Assembly (NCBI GenBank): GCA_002347025.1
Contig: DEAE01000023.1
Span: forward strand, 64,185-128,184
Direction of reading: 5' to 3'
DNA: 64,000 bases
Source of the DNA: Acidobacteria bacterium UBA2990
Lineage (GTDB): Bacteria; Acidobacteriota; Vicinamibacteria; Vicinamibacterales; UBA8438
In this document: positions 1 to 7,979 of the stretch, piece by piece
Numbering within the stretch: the first letter of the stretch is position 1
Layout of the letters: each line of letters opens with the position of its first letter
Notes under the pieces: generated by a model
The model's input: the letters and a program-made list of their open reading frames with translations, nothing else
Database searches by the model: none
What the model was told of the DNA's origin: nothing
Translations under genes and position numbers: made by a program

Positions 1-13
1 GGGGGGGGGGGGG
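1..13. repeat. Poly-G run at the window edge
   Basis: The window opens with 13 consecutive G and then normal coding sequence. The run stays in frame with the following protease gene as Gly codons, but no such Gly run is expected in a membrane protein of that family. Two-colour sequencers call missing signal as G, so this is more likely a contig-end artefact than real DNA. Confidence 0.6.
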
Positions 14-561
14 CTATAGAGCTTGGGGCTGTTCTGCCGGGTCTGGCTTTTGGCTTGGTGTATGCGGGATTCTTGGTGTTTGTTAACTATTGCTTGTTGA
101 GGGTGCTTCCGCCGACTAAACCAGTGGAGGCTGTGCGTAGATTCTACAGGGGGGTGGTACAGCCTTTATTCAGGGAGGCGACTGCCCTCGATATTCTGGG
201 CATAAGTTTGGCGGCAGGGATTGGAGAGGAGTTGCTATTTCGAGGGGCCCTCCAGAGCGAATTTGGGATTGTCTTGGCGAGCGTAGCCTTTGGGTTGGCT
301 CATGTGGGTGGCCGTGAGTCGATAGCGTTTGGCCTTTGGGTCTTCGTGTTGGGGATTGGGTTAGGTGTCCTCGTACCTTTGACAGGTGGGATTTTGGCTG
401 CGGTAGTAGCACATGTAGTCTACGATGCGGCTGCTATGAGCTATATGCGATATGACTTGGCTGGAGATGTACGTCGTCAACAGAATGCCAGGGTGTGTAA
501 TGCGGATGGGGACGATACTGGCAATAGAGCGTGGTTGTCAGAGGGTGAGGATGGATCTTAG
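1..561 (+). CDS. CPBP family intramembrane metalloprotease, 5' truncated
   Basis: This is the C-terminal part of a membrane protein of the CPBP (CAAX protease/bacteriocin-processing, ABI) family, whose members cleave substrates within the membrane. The frame is open from base 1, so the N-terminus lies outside the window; a TTG at 55 is an internal codon rather than a convincing start. The first family motif reads GEELLFRG (the two Glu at about base 226, with an Arg four residues on). The second reads FGLAH, and a last His sits in HVVYD. Hydrophobic segments flank these motifs. The final 35 or so residues are polar and match nothing I know. The 3' end overlaps the start of the next gene by 11 bases, suggesting co-translation. 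The substrate cannot be inferred. Confidence 0.8.
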   Translation, partial: GGGGAIELGAVLPGLAFGLVYAGFLVFVNYCLLRVLPPTKPVEAVRRFYRGVVQPLFREATALDILGISLAAGIGEELLFRGALQSEFGIVLASVAFGLAHVGGRESIAFGLWVFVLGIGLGVLVPLTGGILAAVVAHVVYDAAAMSYMRYDLAGDVRRQQNARVCNADGDDTGNRAWLSEGEDGS

Positions 562-1405
562 GGTGAGGTCGTTTATTTGTGTTGGAGTCGCAATCTTTGG
601 CATGGCTGTGTCTGTTGCAGCTCAACAACGTCCCTTGGTTACTGAGGACCCTGAGCCGATAGGTGATGGTCTCGTACTATTGGAAGCAGGCTTCGATCAC
701 TCATGGAGTTATAGATATCCGGTATCTGGTCTTACGGGCGACTTGCTGCGATGGCCTGTGGCGGGACTTAGTTTCGGTATGGGGGAAAATGCCGAAATTC
801 AAATTGATGGGATATCTAGGACTAGTTTGACAATTCTTGATCGGGTTGATGCCCCTCTTTCCAGTATGGTGGATGTCCCTGGAGATACGTCTAGAGGATT
901 CGAAGACATGGTGGTTGGGGCGAAGGTCAAGATCATGAGCGAAGGCAGTCGTGCTCCGGCCATTGGGCTGAGGTTTGCGACACGCTTGCCTAATGCCAGT
1001 AATGAGACTGGACTCGGTCTTGATACGATGGATTTTTTTCAGTCACTTTTGATTGCTAAGACTGTGCAGTCTATCCGTGTTGTTGGTAATGCTGGCTTGG
1101 GTATCTTGTCCGATCCAACCCGTGGGGATCGTCAGAACGACGTGCTGACAGCCGGGGTTTCAGTTGCCAGAGCGTTGACCAATCGGGCTGAAGTGGTCGG
1201 TGAGGTGAACGGTCGTGTGAGTACGCGTCGAGGCACTCCACCACCTGGTACTGGGAGCCGTGGCATTATGTTGGTGGGTCTGAGATATACCCGAGGGACT
1301 GTCAGAATCGATGGTGGGGTATTTGCAGGATTGACGGGGTTGGATCCACCTCTCGGCATGACTGGCGGCGTCACATGGGTGTTTGAAAGTTTTCTGAATC
1401 CATGA
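551..1405 (+). CDS. Exported outer-membrane beta-barrel-like protein
   Basis: A predicted 284-residue exported protein. The ATG at 551 is preferred because a GAGGGTGAGG purine stretch lies directly upstream and because the protein then begins with a classical signal peptide (MDLRVRS, then a hydrophobic stretch ending VSVAA before QQRP). The mature part has alternating hydrophobic and polar residues, many Gly and aromatic residues, and repeated short segments such as RAPAIGLRFATRLP and VRIDGGVFAGLTG. This pattern fits antiparallel beta-strands of an outer-membrane barrel, similar in look to MetA-type or DUF3187-like barrels. I do not recognise a specific family. It overlaps the preceding protease gene by 11 bases. 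The function is unknown. Confidence 0.65.
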   Translation: MDLRVRSFICVGVAIFGMAVSVAAQQRPLVTEDPEPIGDGLVLLEAGFDHSWSYRYPVSGLTGDLLRWPVAGLSFGMGENAEIQIDGISRTSLTILDRVDAPLSSMVDVPGDTSRGFEDMVVGAKVKIMSEGSRAPAIGLRFATRLPNASNETGLGLDTMDFFQSLLIAKTVQSIRVVGNAGLGILSDPTRGDRQNDVLTAGVSVARALTNRAEVVGEVNGRVSTRRGTPPPGTGSRGIMLVGLRYTRGTVRIDGGVFAGLTGLDPPLGMTGGVTWVFESFLNP

Positions 1406-1518
1406 GTGGTTGGCAGGGGATGAGGGTGATCTCGGCTTAGGTGCTCTCTGCCAGGGTTCTCCGTGGGAGTCGATTTCAGTTTAAGTGTGGTCAGAAAAAT
1501 TTTATTGGATTTAGCGGA

Positions 1519-2307
1519 ATGGCGACGGATCTGATCAAAGCACACGCGTACGGCAACGATTTTTTGTTCGCTCCTGACGAGCAGGTGTCTGCCAAGGAAC
1601 GTGGTGAGCTAGCAAGGTCTATATGCGATCGCCATACGGGCGTTGGGGCAGACGGCCTTGTCTTCTATGCTTTGAACGACGGTGGTGCGTCGATGGAGCT
1701 ATATAACGCGGATGGAGGAATCGCAGAGGTATCGGGTAATGCGGTTCGTTGCTTGGCTGCAATTGTTGCAAGCGAGGGTAAAGATACCGACAAGCTAGTT
1801 ATCAGTACCGGTGCTGGTCCGATCCCGCTGAAGTTGCTGGAGGTTGTGGGAGGTAGGATGCGGTTCGAGGCGTCGATGGGTAAACCGCTAGGTCTAAAAC
1901 AACGCTGTCTTGAGGCTGCCGGTTCTACGATGGAAGTGGTAGAGCTGTCTGTAGGGAACCCGCAATGTGTCGTTTTGGGTGAACCGGTTAATGAAGAGAG
2001 TTTACAGAAATTTGGTCCAGCCCTGTCTGGTCATCCGTCTTTTCCGGAAGGGACGAATGTCGAGTTGGTCGAAGTGGAGTCGAGCTCTCGAATTCGTATT
2101 TTGATCTGGGAGAGAGGTGTCGGGCCGACAGCTGCGTCTGGCACAGGGGCGTGCGCTAGTGCTGTGGCGGCGGCGGCTTTCGGTGGGGCCTCACGGCAGC
2201 TGGAGGTAGTGTCGCCCGGTGGTGTACAGCAAGTGAATTGGACTGGGTCAGGGATCCGACTGACTGGATGGGCCGAGGTCGTTTTAAAAGGCTGCTGGGT
2301 TGGTTGA
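1519..2307 (+). CDS. dapF: Diaminopimelate epimerase, second catalytic Cys replaced by Ser
   Basis: DapF interconverts LL- and meso-diaminopimelate for lysine and peptidoglycan synthesis in the cytoplasm. The 262-residue length is normal. The ATG at 1519 gives the family N-terminus (DLIKAHAYGNDFLF); in-frame codons upstream from 1441 add an unrelated leader. The first active-site region is intact (YNADGG at about 62-67, then GNAVRC with Cys78). The substrate-binding GNPQC at about 147-151 is also present. The second site normally reads ACGTGAC, where the first Cys is the catalytic thiol (Cys217 in Haemophilus, Cys226 in M. tuberculosis). Here it reads ASGTGAC: Ser207 (TCT at 2137-2139) replaces it, while the non-catalytic Cys212 remains. 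The enzyme may be a lineage variant, impaired, or act on another substrate. Assignment to the family is secure; epimerase activity is less so. Confidence 0.9.
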   Translation: MATDLIKAHAYGNDFLFAPDEQVSAKERGELARSICDRHTGVGADGLVFYALNDGGASMELYNADGGIAEVSGNAVRCLAAIVASEGKDTDKLVISTGAGPIPLKLLEVVGGRMRFEASMGKPLGLKQRCLEAAGSTMEVVELSVGNPQCVVLGEPVNEESLQKFGPALSGHPSFPEGTNVELVEVESSSRIRILIWERGVGPTAASGTGACASAVAAAAFGGASRQLEVVSPGGVQQVNWTGSGIRLTGWAEVVLKGCWVG

Positions 2308-2468
2308 TTCGGATGATATCGACACCTCGGTCTGTTGAAGTGGTTGCAAATGGCAGTTCATGCCAGAGAAATCCAGTTGATAACAATTGAAATGTTCTCT
2401 AGAGCTTCAGATTGAGCCCGTTCATGGACCTTGGGTTGGCCTAGGTGCGATGTAACAAGTTATTGTAA

Positions 2469-3677
2469 ATGGCGAAAATTCTTTACCTCGATTGTTTCTC
2501 TGGCGCAGCCGGTGACATGTTGATCGGTGGCTCCCTTGATGCTGGTTTACCAGTGGAAGCCCTCCAGACTGCCTTAGGTAGTCTGGCGCTAGAAGCCGAT
2601 TGCCGGATCTCGGTAGAGCAGGTCAACCGGTCTGGACTCAGGGCGACGAAATTTGACGTCAGGCGGACAGATGGGACTAACGGACGGAAGTCACATCGAC
2701 ATCTTCCGGAGATTGCCGCGTTGGTTGACCAATCTGCACTGTCGGATAGTGCTAAAACAAGGGCTAATCGACTATTCCGGCGCCTTGCTGAGACAGAGGC
2801 GAGAATCCATCAAACAACCGTGGAACAAGTCCATCTACACGAAGTTGGTGCGGTTGATTCCATAATTGATATCGTCGGTGGCGTTTTTGCTCTCGAATGG
2901 TTCGGCGCTGAAAAGGTGGTGGCCTCTCCTGTGAATGTCGGTAGTGGCACTGTAACCTGTGAGCATGGAACCTTGCCGGTGCCCGCACCGGCCACTGCGG
3001 CTCTAGTAGCAGGAGTGCCAGTTTACGCAGGGCCGGTAACGGGAGAGCTATTAACCCCGACTGGTGCGTTGTTAGTGACTGAGTTTGCGACTGCCTATGG
3101 TGGGTTGCCAGCCATGCGGATCGAGCAGATCGGTTACGGAGCAGGTAGCCGTGACCATGCAGGGCACCCGAATGTGATTCGTATGTTAGTAGGGGTGGAA
3201 GTGGACGCAGGGCAGTCGGATCATGTTGGGCTCCTTGAGTGTGAAATCGATGACATGAACACCCAGATGTTTGGGGTTTTGATGGACAAGCTGTATGAGG
3301 TCGGTGCACTTGACGTTTTCTATACACCGATTTTCATGAAGAAGAACAGGCCTGGGACGCATGTAACAGCCTTGGTCCGACCAGGCGATCGAGAAGCTGT
3401 CAGCGCTATATTATTTCAGGAATCTACCACTATCGGTTTGCGCTACAGCGAAGTCAACCGAGAGGTCTTGAGTCGAAAGTCGGTGCAAGTGGTGACCCGC
3501 TACGGTGAAGTGAAGTGCAAGGTTGCGTTTCGGATGGGTGGGGCAGTTAATGTAGCGCCTGAATTTGAGGACTGTAAACGACTGGCTGAGGCCCAAGGAG
3601 TTTCCGTGAAGAGGGTGCATGCAGCTGCAATTCAGGCCTCTGAAAACGCAGGGCTGGCGAAATCTTCATCTTGTTGA
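2469..3677 (+). CDS. larC: LarC nickel-pincer cofactor synthase (nickel insertion)
   Basis: LarC inserts nickel into the pyridinium bisthiocarboxylate precursor to finish the nickel-pincer nucleotide cofactor of lactate racemase (LarA) and relatives. The 402-residue protein begins with the family signature LYLDCFSGAAGDM at 4-16. A His/Glu/Asp cluster follows (VHLHEVGAVDSIID at about 121-134). The C-terminal half includes CEIDDMNTQMFG and FMKKNRPG, both typical of the family. The gene is one continuous frame, unlike Lactobacillus plantarum, where LarC is made by programmed frameshift. No larA, larB or larE is visible in this window. The start at 2469 is the first ATG matching the family; no clear ribosome site precedes it. 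The upstream 160-base gap holds no other feature I can support. Confidence 0.9.
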   Translation: MAKILYLDCFSGAAGDMLIGGSLDAGLPVEALQTALGSLALEADCRISVEQVNRSGLRATKFDVRRTDGTNGRKSHRHLPEIAALVDQSALSDSAKTRANRLFRRLAETEARIHQTTVEQVHLHEVGAVDSIIDIVGGVFALEWFGAEKVVASPVNVGSGTVTCEHGTLPVPAPATAALVAGVPVYAGPVTGELLTPTGALLVTEFATAYGGLPAMRIEQIGYGAGSRDHAGHPNVIRMLVGVEVDAGQSDHVGLLECEIDDMNTQMFGVLMDKLYEVGALDVFYTPIFMKKNRPGTHVTALVRPGDREAVSAILFQESTTIGLRYSEVNREVLSRKSVQVVTRYGEVKCKVAFRMGGAVNVAPEFEDCKRLAEAQGVSVKRVHAAAIQASENAGLAKSSSC

Positions 3678-3744
3678 CGGTTGGTGAGTCATCTGTTGAA
3701 TACTGGCTATAGGCGGTGGCGGGTAACGCATACTGAGAACTGGC

Positions 3745-5733
3745 ATGGAACGCTTCTATATCACCACAGCGATCGACTACGTCAATAGTCGACCACATTT
3801 GGGCACTGCGTACGAAAAAGTAACAGCTGATGTCATTGCCCGATACAAACGCTTGTGCGGTGTGCCGACACAGTTCGTCATGGGCAACGACGAACATTCC
3901 CAGAACGTGTTTCAGCGTGCTGAAGAGCTGGGGTTGGCCCCTGAAGCCTTTTGCGATCAGATGGAGAAGGTTTTCAGGGAGGTCTGGGCAAAGCTTGATG
4001 TGTCATTCGATGACTTCATTCGGACAACTGAAGAAAGGCACCGGATAGCGGTCACTACGCTGGTGCGACGCATCGAAGAGGCAGGCGATCTCTACGAAGG
4101 TGAATACGAGGGCTGGTATTGTGTGTCCTGTGAAGCTTTTAAGCAGGATAAGGATTTGGTGGACGGTGAGTGTCCGGTGCACCGGAAGAAGCCGGAGTGG
4201 ATCAAGGAAAAGAATTATTTTTTTCGGTTAACCAAATACCGAGATCGCCTATTGGCTTACTACCAGGCGAACCCGAAATTCTTGCAACCAGATGTTAGGC
4301 GCAATGAGATGCTGCGTTTACTGGAAAGAGGACTCGAAGACATCTCAGTCAGTCGGACCGGGCAGCAGTGGGGTATCCCGCTGCCGTTCGATTCATCGAG
4401 CGTCGTATATGTCTGGTTCGATGCTTTAATTAATTACATCGCGGCTGTTGGTTATGGCTCAGATGAGGCCCGTTTTGCTGAGTGGTGGCCAGTGGACCTG
4501 CATGTAGTGGGAAAAGATATCACTCGGTTCCACGCAGTCGTATGGCCGGCGATGCTCATGAGTGCTGGGCTGCCTTTGCCCCGTCGCGTGTTCGGACATG
4601 GTTGGGTCAATTGGCAAGGGCAGCGCATGAGTAAGTCGTTAGGAACAAATGTGGATCCCCTTGAAGCAGCAGACCGTTTTGGAGCAGACCCGCTTCGCCT
4701 TTATTTGGTGAAGGAAATTGCGTATGGACAGGATGGGGATTTTACATGGGAGCGTTTTGAAGAGCGTTACAACGTCGATTTGGCCAATAATTTGGGTAAT
4801 CTCGTTAGTAGAGTTGTTGCGATGGCGTACAAGTATCGTGATGGCAGGCTGGTTGCGAAGACCGGCAATCAGACTCCACTAGCTGTTCGTGCCGGCGAAG
4901 CTGTGATGCGATATCGAAAGGCCATGGATCAACAGGAATTGCACGTGGGAACGGCAGCGGTATTTGGGCTAATCGATGCCACAAACGAATTCATTACTCG
5001 GTCCGAACCTTGGGTGTTGGCCAAGATGCCAGATCGTCAGGGTGACCTAGACAGCGTCCTCTTTGATATTAGTGAGGCGTTGCGCATTGCAGCGCTGATG
5101 TTATGGCCGGTGATGCCCTCTTCTTGTGCGGACATTTTGCGTCGCATGGGTGAAAAACAGCCTATTACGGCACTTCAGCTAGGTCGAGACACCGTGTGGT
5201 CCAATGTTGAAAGGCAGGTTGTCAAGGGTCCGCAATTGTGGCCGAGACTTGAAATCCAAAATCCGAAAATCGCCGAAACGATCAAAGTAGAGATGAAAGG
5301 AACTGAGGAGACGATGACGTCTGACATCGAACCCGATACAGGGCCGATAACTGAAGAAACGGCAACTCCAGACGGTGAAGAGGCTTCGGGTTCTGAAAGC
5401 CAGCGCCTGTCTTTTGAGGAATTCGTAAAGGTGGAGTTGCGGGTAGCTCGAGTCGTGATGGCCGAGGCTATTCCCAAGTCAAAGAAATTATTGCGCGTGA
5501 CTGTGGATGACGGGTCTGGTGAACGAACGCTCGTATCTGGAATAGCACGGGCCTACAGTCCTGAGGATTTGGTAGGGCGTTCTGTGGTTATTGTAGCTAA
5601 TCTGGAGAAGGCTAGACTCATGGGCGTGGAGTCCGATGGGATGATTCTGGCTGCGACCGACCCCGATGGGAGACCAGTGCTGTTGACTGTGGATGAACCG
5701 ACGGCAGCACTACCCGGATCAATAGTGAGGTGA
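3745..5733 (+). CDS. metG: Methionine--tRNA ligase with C-terminal tRNA-binding domain
   Basis: MetG charges initiator and elongator tRNA with methionine. The 662-residue enzyme has the HIGH-equivalent HLGT at 18-21 and the KMSKS loop as RMSKS at 294-298. It has a single-knuckle zinc site: CVSC at 126-129, then CPVH at 143-146, so three Cys and one His. An anticodon-binding helical domain follows. A linker of about 40 acidic and Ser/Thr-rich residues (roughly 515-555) leads to a C-terminal EMAPII/Arc1p-like oligonucleotide-binding domain (VELRVARVVMAEAIP onward), which aids tRNA binding and dimerisation. The ATG at 3745 gives the standard MERFYITTAIDYVNSRPH start. It lies 67 bases after larC and 91 bases before the TatD gene, all on one strand. 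Confidence 0.97.
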   Translation: MERFYITTAIDYVNSRPHLGTAYEKVTADVIARYKRLCGVPTQFVMGNDEHSQNVFQRAEELGLAPEAFCDQMEKVFREVWAKLDVSFDDFIRTTEERHRIAVTTLVRRIEEAGDLYEGEYEGWYCVSCEAFKQDKDLVDGECPVHRKKPEWIKEKNYFFRLTKYRDRLLAYYQANPKFLQPDVRRNEMLRLLERGLEDISVSRTGQQWGIPLPFDSSSVVYVWFDALINYIAAVGYGSDEARFAEWWPVDLHVVGKDITRFHAVVWPAMLMSAGLPLPRRVFGHGWVNWQGQRMSKSLGTNVDPLEAADRFGADPLRLYLVKEIAYGQDGDFTWERFEERYNVDLANNLGNLVSRVVAMAYKYRDGRLVAKTGNQTPLAVRAGEAVMRYRKAMDQQELHVGTAAVFGLIDATNEFITRSEPWVLAKMPDRQGDLDSVLFDISEALRIAALMLWPVMPSSCADILRRMGEKQPITALQLGRDTVWSNVERQVVKGPQLWPRLEIQNPKIAETIKVEMKGTEETMTSDIEPDTGPITEETATPDGEEASGSESQRLSFEEFVKVELRVARVVMAEAIPKSKKLLRVTVDDGSGERTLVSGIARAYSPEDLVGRSVVIVANLEKARLMGVESDGMILAATDPDGRPVLLTVDEPTAALPGSIVR

Positions 5734-5824
5734 ATAGAGGTTAAGCCCTCTCTCGGATTGTCGACCAAAATGTTGCCAAAGGGTTTAAGTAAAGAGGTGC
5801 CTCACTGCAAACGAAGGGGAATTC

Positions 5825-6640
5825 GTGATTGACTCCCATTGTCACCTGGCCGATGAGGCATTTGTTGGTGACCTGGACGGGGTTGTCGACCGGGCCAGAA
5901 GGGCAGGCCTAGACCGAACTTTGTGTATCCTCGATCCTACGGATGATGCGGAATCCGTTCGAGGGGATCGGGTTTTAGCGGTGTGGCCGACGACTCGATT
6001 TGCAGTGGGCGTACATCCTCACCACGCCGGCCAGTTTGTCGACAGGATGGATGAGTTGGTGGTCTTGGTGCGATCAGCCTTGGCCAAGCGGGAAGGGGCC
6101 TGCGCTGTTGGTGAGATCGGACTTGACTACCACTACGATTTTTCACCACGTGAGGTGCAGCGAGAGGTGTTTCGGCATCAAGTTAGGCTTGCCCGAGAGA
6201 TGTCTTGTCCAATTGTGATTCATACTCGTGAGGCAGAAGACGACACTTTCGAGATCTTGACTGAGGAGGGGGCATCAGTAGCTGGCGGTGTATTTCATTG
6301 TTTTACTGGAGATTCTGCGATGGCTGAGAGGGCGGTGGAATTGGGGTTTTGTGTATCCTTTTCTGGAATAGTGACCTTTCGTCGGGCCGAGTCATTACGC
6401 CAGGCGGCTGCAATCGTACCCGCCGATCGACTGTTGGTGGAAACTGATGCTCCATACTTGGCACCGGTGCCGCATCGCGGTAAACGGAACGAACCGGCCT
6501 GGGTGGCGCATGTTGTCGAAACATTGTCCCAGATTCGGGGCGTTACGACTGAAGCACTTTCCACGGAAACGACTAGTTGCTTCGATTCGTTGTTTAGGTC
6601 ACGGGAAATGATTGAAGGTGCCTTCGATGAGCTGTCCTGA
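5825..6640 (+). CDS. TatD family metal-dependent deoxyribonuclease/hydrolase
   Basis: A 271-residue TIM-barrel hydrolase of the TatD/YcfH family, cytoplasmic DNases that need two divalent metals. Metal-ligand motifs appear in the usual order: IDSHCHL at 2-8, GEIGLDYHYD near 98-107, HTREAEDD near 139, HCFTGD near 160 and ETDAPYLAP near 205. The start is GTG at 5825, chosen because AAGGGG lies five bases upstream and because translation then begins just before the first metal motif. In many bacteria metG is directly followed by a TatD gene, as here, which supports orthology with YcfH-type proteins. The biological substrate of this subgroup is still uncertain. Confidence 0.93.
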   Translation: MIDSHCHLADEAFVGDLDGVVDRARRAGLDRTLCILDPTDDAESVRGDRVLAVWPTTRFAVGVHPHHAGQFVDRMDELVVLVRSALAKREGACAVGEIGLDYHYDFSPREVQREVFRHQVRLAREMSCPIVIHTREAEDDTFEILTEEGASVAGGVFHCFTGDSAMAERAVELGFCVSFSGIVTFRRAESLRQAAAIVPADRLLVETDAPYLAPVPHRGKRNEPAWVAHVVETLSQIRGVTTEALSTETTSCFDSLFRSREMIEGAFDELS

Positions 6641-6774
6641 TCAACGCAGTGTGGTTAAAATAGGTGGCCCTTCGAGGGTATTTGGATTGTCCTGACTGAC
6701 AAGTCTGCAGGTTAGGGGACGAAAAAACCCATTTGGTTATTTTCTTGGATGTTTTCGCCTAAAGGCTTGTAACA

Positions 6775-6803
6775 TTGACACTTGGAGCGAAAAAGACTAG
6801 TCT
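6775..6803 (+). promoter_or_regulatory. Candidate sigma70-type promoter of the polyprenyl synthase gene
   Basis: A perfect TTGACA (6775-6780) is followed after exactly 17 bases by TAGTCT (6798-6803), which keeps the first, second and last positions of TATAAT. This would start transcription about 10-15 bases before the GTG codon at 6820, leaving a very short leader. The prediction rests on sequence match alone. Confidence 0.4.
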
Positions 6804-6819
6804 TTAGAAAGAGCCTAGA

Positions 6820-7824
6820 GTGGCCATCGTGTCGAGAATACCCGCCCCGCCAGACCTCATCCAGATCTTTGAACCGATTCGCCAGGATCTGGAGTTGGTT
6901 GAGCAACAGTTCGTCCAGCATATTGAATCTAGAGTTGAACTGATTCCTGAGATTGGCAGGTACATCCAGTCGAGTGGAGGCAAACGTATCCGTCCAGCCC
7001 TACTGTTGATGTGTGCTCGGCTCGGTGGCTACTCGGGAGAAGGAGCAACTCTATATGCTTCAGTTGTTGAGTTTATCCACACGGCCACACTCGTTCATGA
7101 TGACATGATCGACGACTCGGTGGTCCGGCGGGGGCGCCAGGCGGTGCATTCGCGGTGGGGTAACGACATCACGGTTTTACTCGGTGACTACCTCTACATC
7201 AAGTCGATGGGGATGGCGCTGACGGTCGATTCACTTGAATTGGTTCGGCTTCTCTGTGATGTCACCTTGAGGATGATAGAAGGGGAACTCTATCAACTGA
7301 CGAAGACGGGGATTGTTGACCTTAGCGAAGAGCAACATCTCGATATTATTAAGAGGAAGACCGCTTATTTGTTTGGAGGAGCAGCTCAGATCGGATCCAT
7401 TTTGGGAGATCTTCCAGAGGAAAAGCAACAGGCTCTTCGCGAGTATGGTTTTAATCTTGGCGTTGCATTTCAGCTTGTAGACGACTTGCTTGACTACACG
7501 GCAAATGAGGAAGTGTTGGGTAAGCCGGTTGGGGGAGACGTTCGGGAAGGGAAGATGACTCTTCCTGCGATTTACCTTCTGCAACAGGCAGGTGATCCCG
7601 CCAGACAGTTACTCGACGATATAGTTGGAAAACGGCGCTTTAGTGATGGGACATGGAATGAGCTGCTTGTACTACTGCGTGAGCACCGAGTACTAGAGCA
7701 GGCCTTCGAGCGAGCAACGGAATTTGCTGCTGAAGCGAAGAGGCACTTGGAGGGGTTTCCTGCAACTCCTGAGCTTGAAGCACTGAAGCTGCTGCCTGAT
7801 TATGTATTGGCGCGGGATTGGTAG
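6820..7824 (+). CDS. Polyprenyl diphosphate synthase (long-chain trans-prenyltransferase)
   Basis: A 334-residue trans-isoprenyl diphosphate synthase. It condenses isopentenyl diphosphate onto an allylic primer to make the side chain of a quinone such as menaquinone or ubiquinone. The first Asp-rich motif is DDMID at 94-98 and the second is DDLLD at 221-225. Between them lie GGKRIRP (53-59) for diphosphate binding and a normal helical fold. The residues just before the first motif (EFIHTATLVH) are mostly small to medium in size, as in octaprenyl or heptaprenyl synthases, so a long chain is likely but its length cannot be read. The start is GTG at 6820; another GTG at 6829 is possible. The gene stands alone, with a likely promoter directly upstream. 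Confidence 0.92.
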   Translation: MAIVSRIPAPPDLIQIFEPIRQDLELVEQQFVQHIESRVELIPEIGRYIQSSGGKRIRPALLLMCARLGGYSGEGATLYASVVEFIHTATLVHDDMIDDSVVRRGRQAVHSRWGNDITVLLGDYLYIKSMGMALTVDSLELVRLLCDVTLRMIEGELYQLTKTGIVDLSEEQHLDIIKRKTAYLFGGAAQIGSILGDLPEEKQQALREYGFNLGVAFQLVDDLLDYTANEEVLGKPVGGDVREGKMTLPAIYLLQQAGDPARQLLDDIVGKRRFSDGTWNELLVLLREHRVLEQAFERATEFAAEAKRHLEGFPATPELEALKLLPDYVLARDW

Positions 7825-7979
7825 GTTCTCTATCCCAAGGTTCTGCTTACTTGAGTCCTAGGCCTTCTTTGGGTTGTGCCGACTATCCGCTTTATCTGAT
7901 TGTTTCTGCTAGTTGACCACGAGTTATGGGTGTTGGTGAACTGGTACTGCACTGCTTACGGTTCTGCTACTAAAGTAGT

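Noticed and set aside
2764..3327. A 187-codon frame on the - strand inside larC
   Set aside because: It is the antisense of larC codons, rich in Arg, His, Pro and Ser, and lies within a gene with full family motifs.
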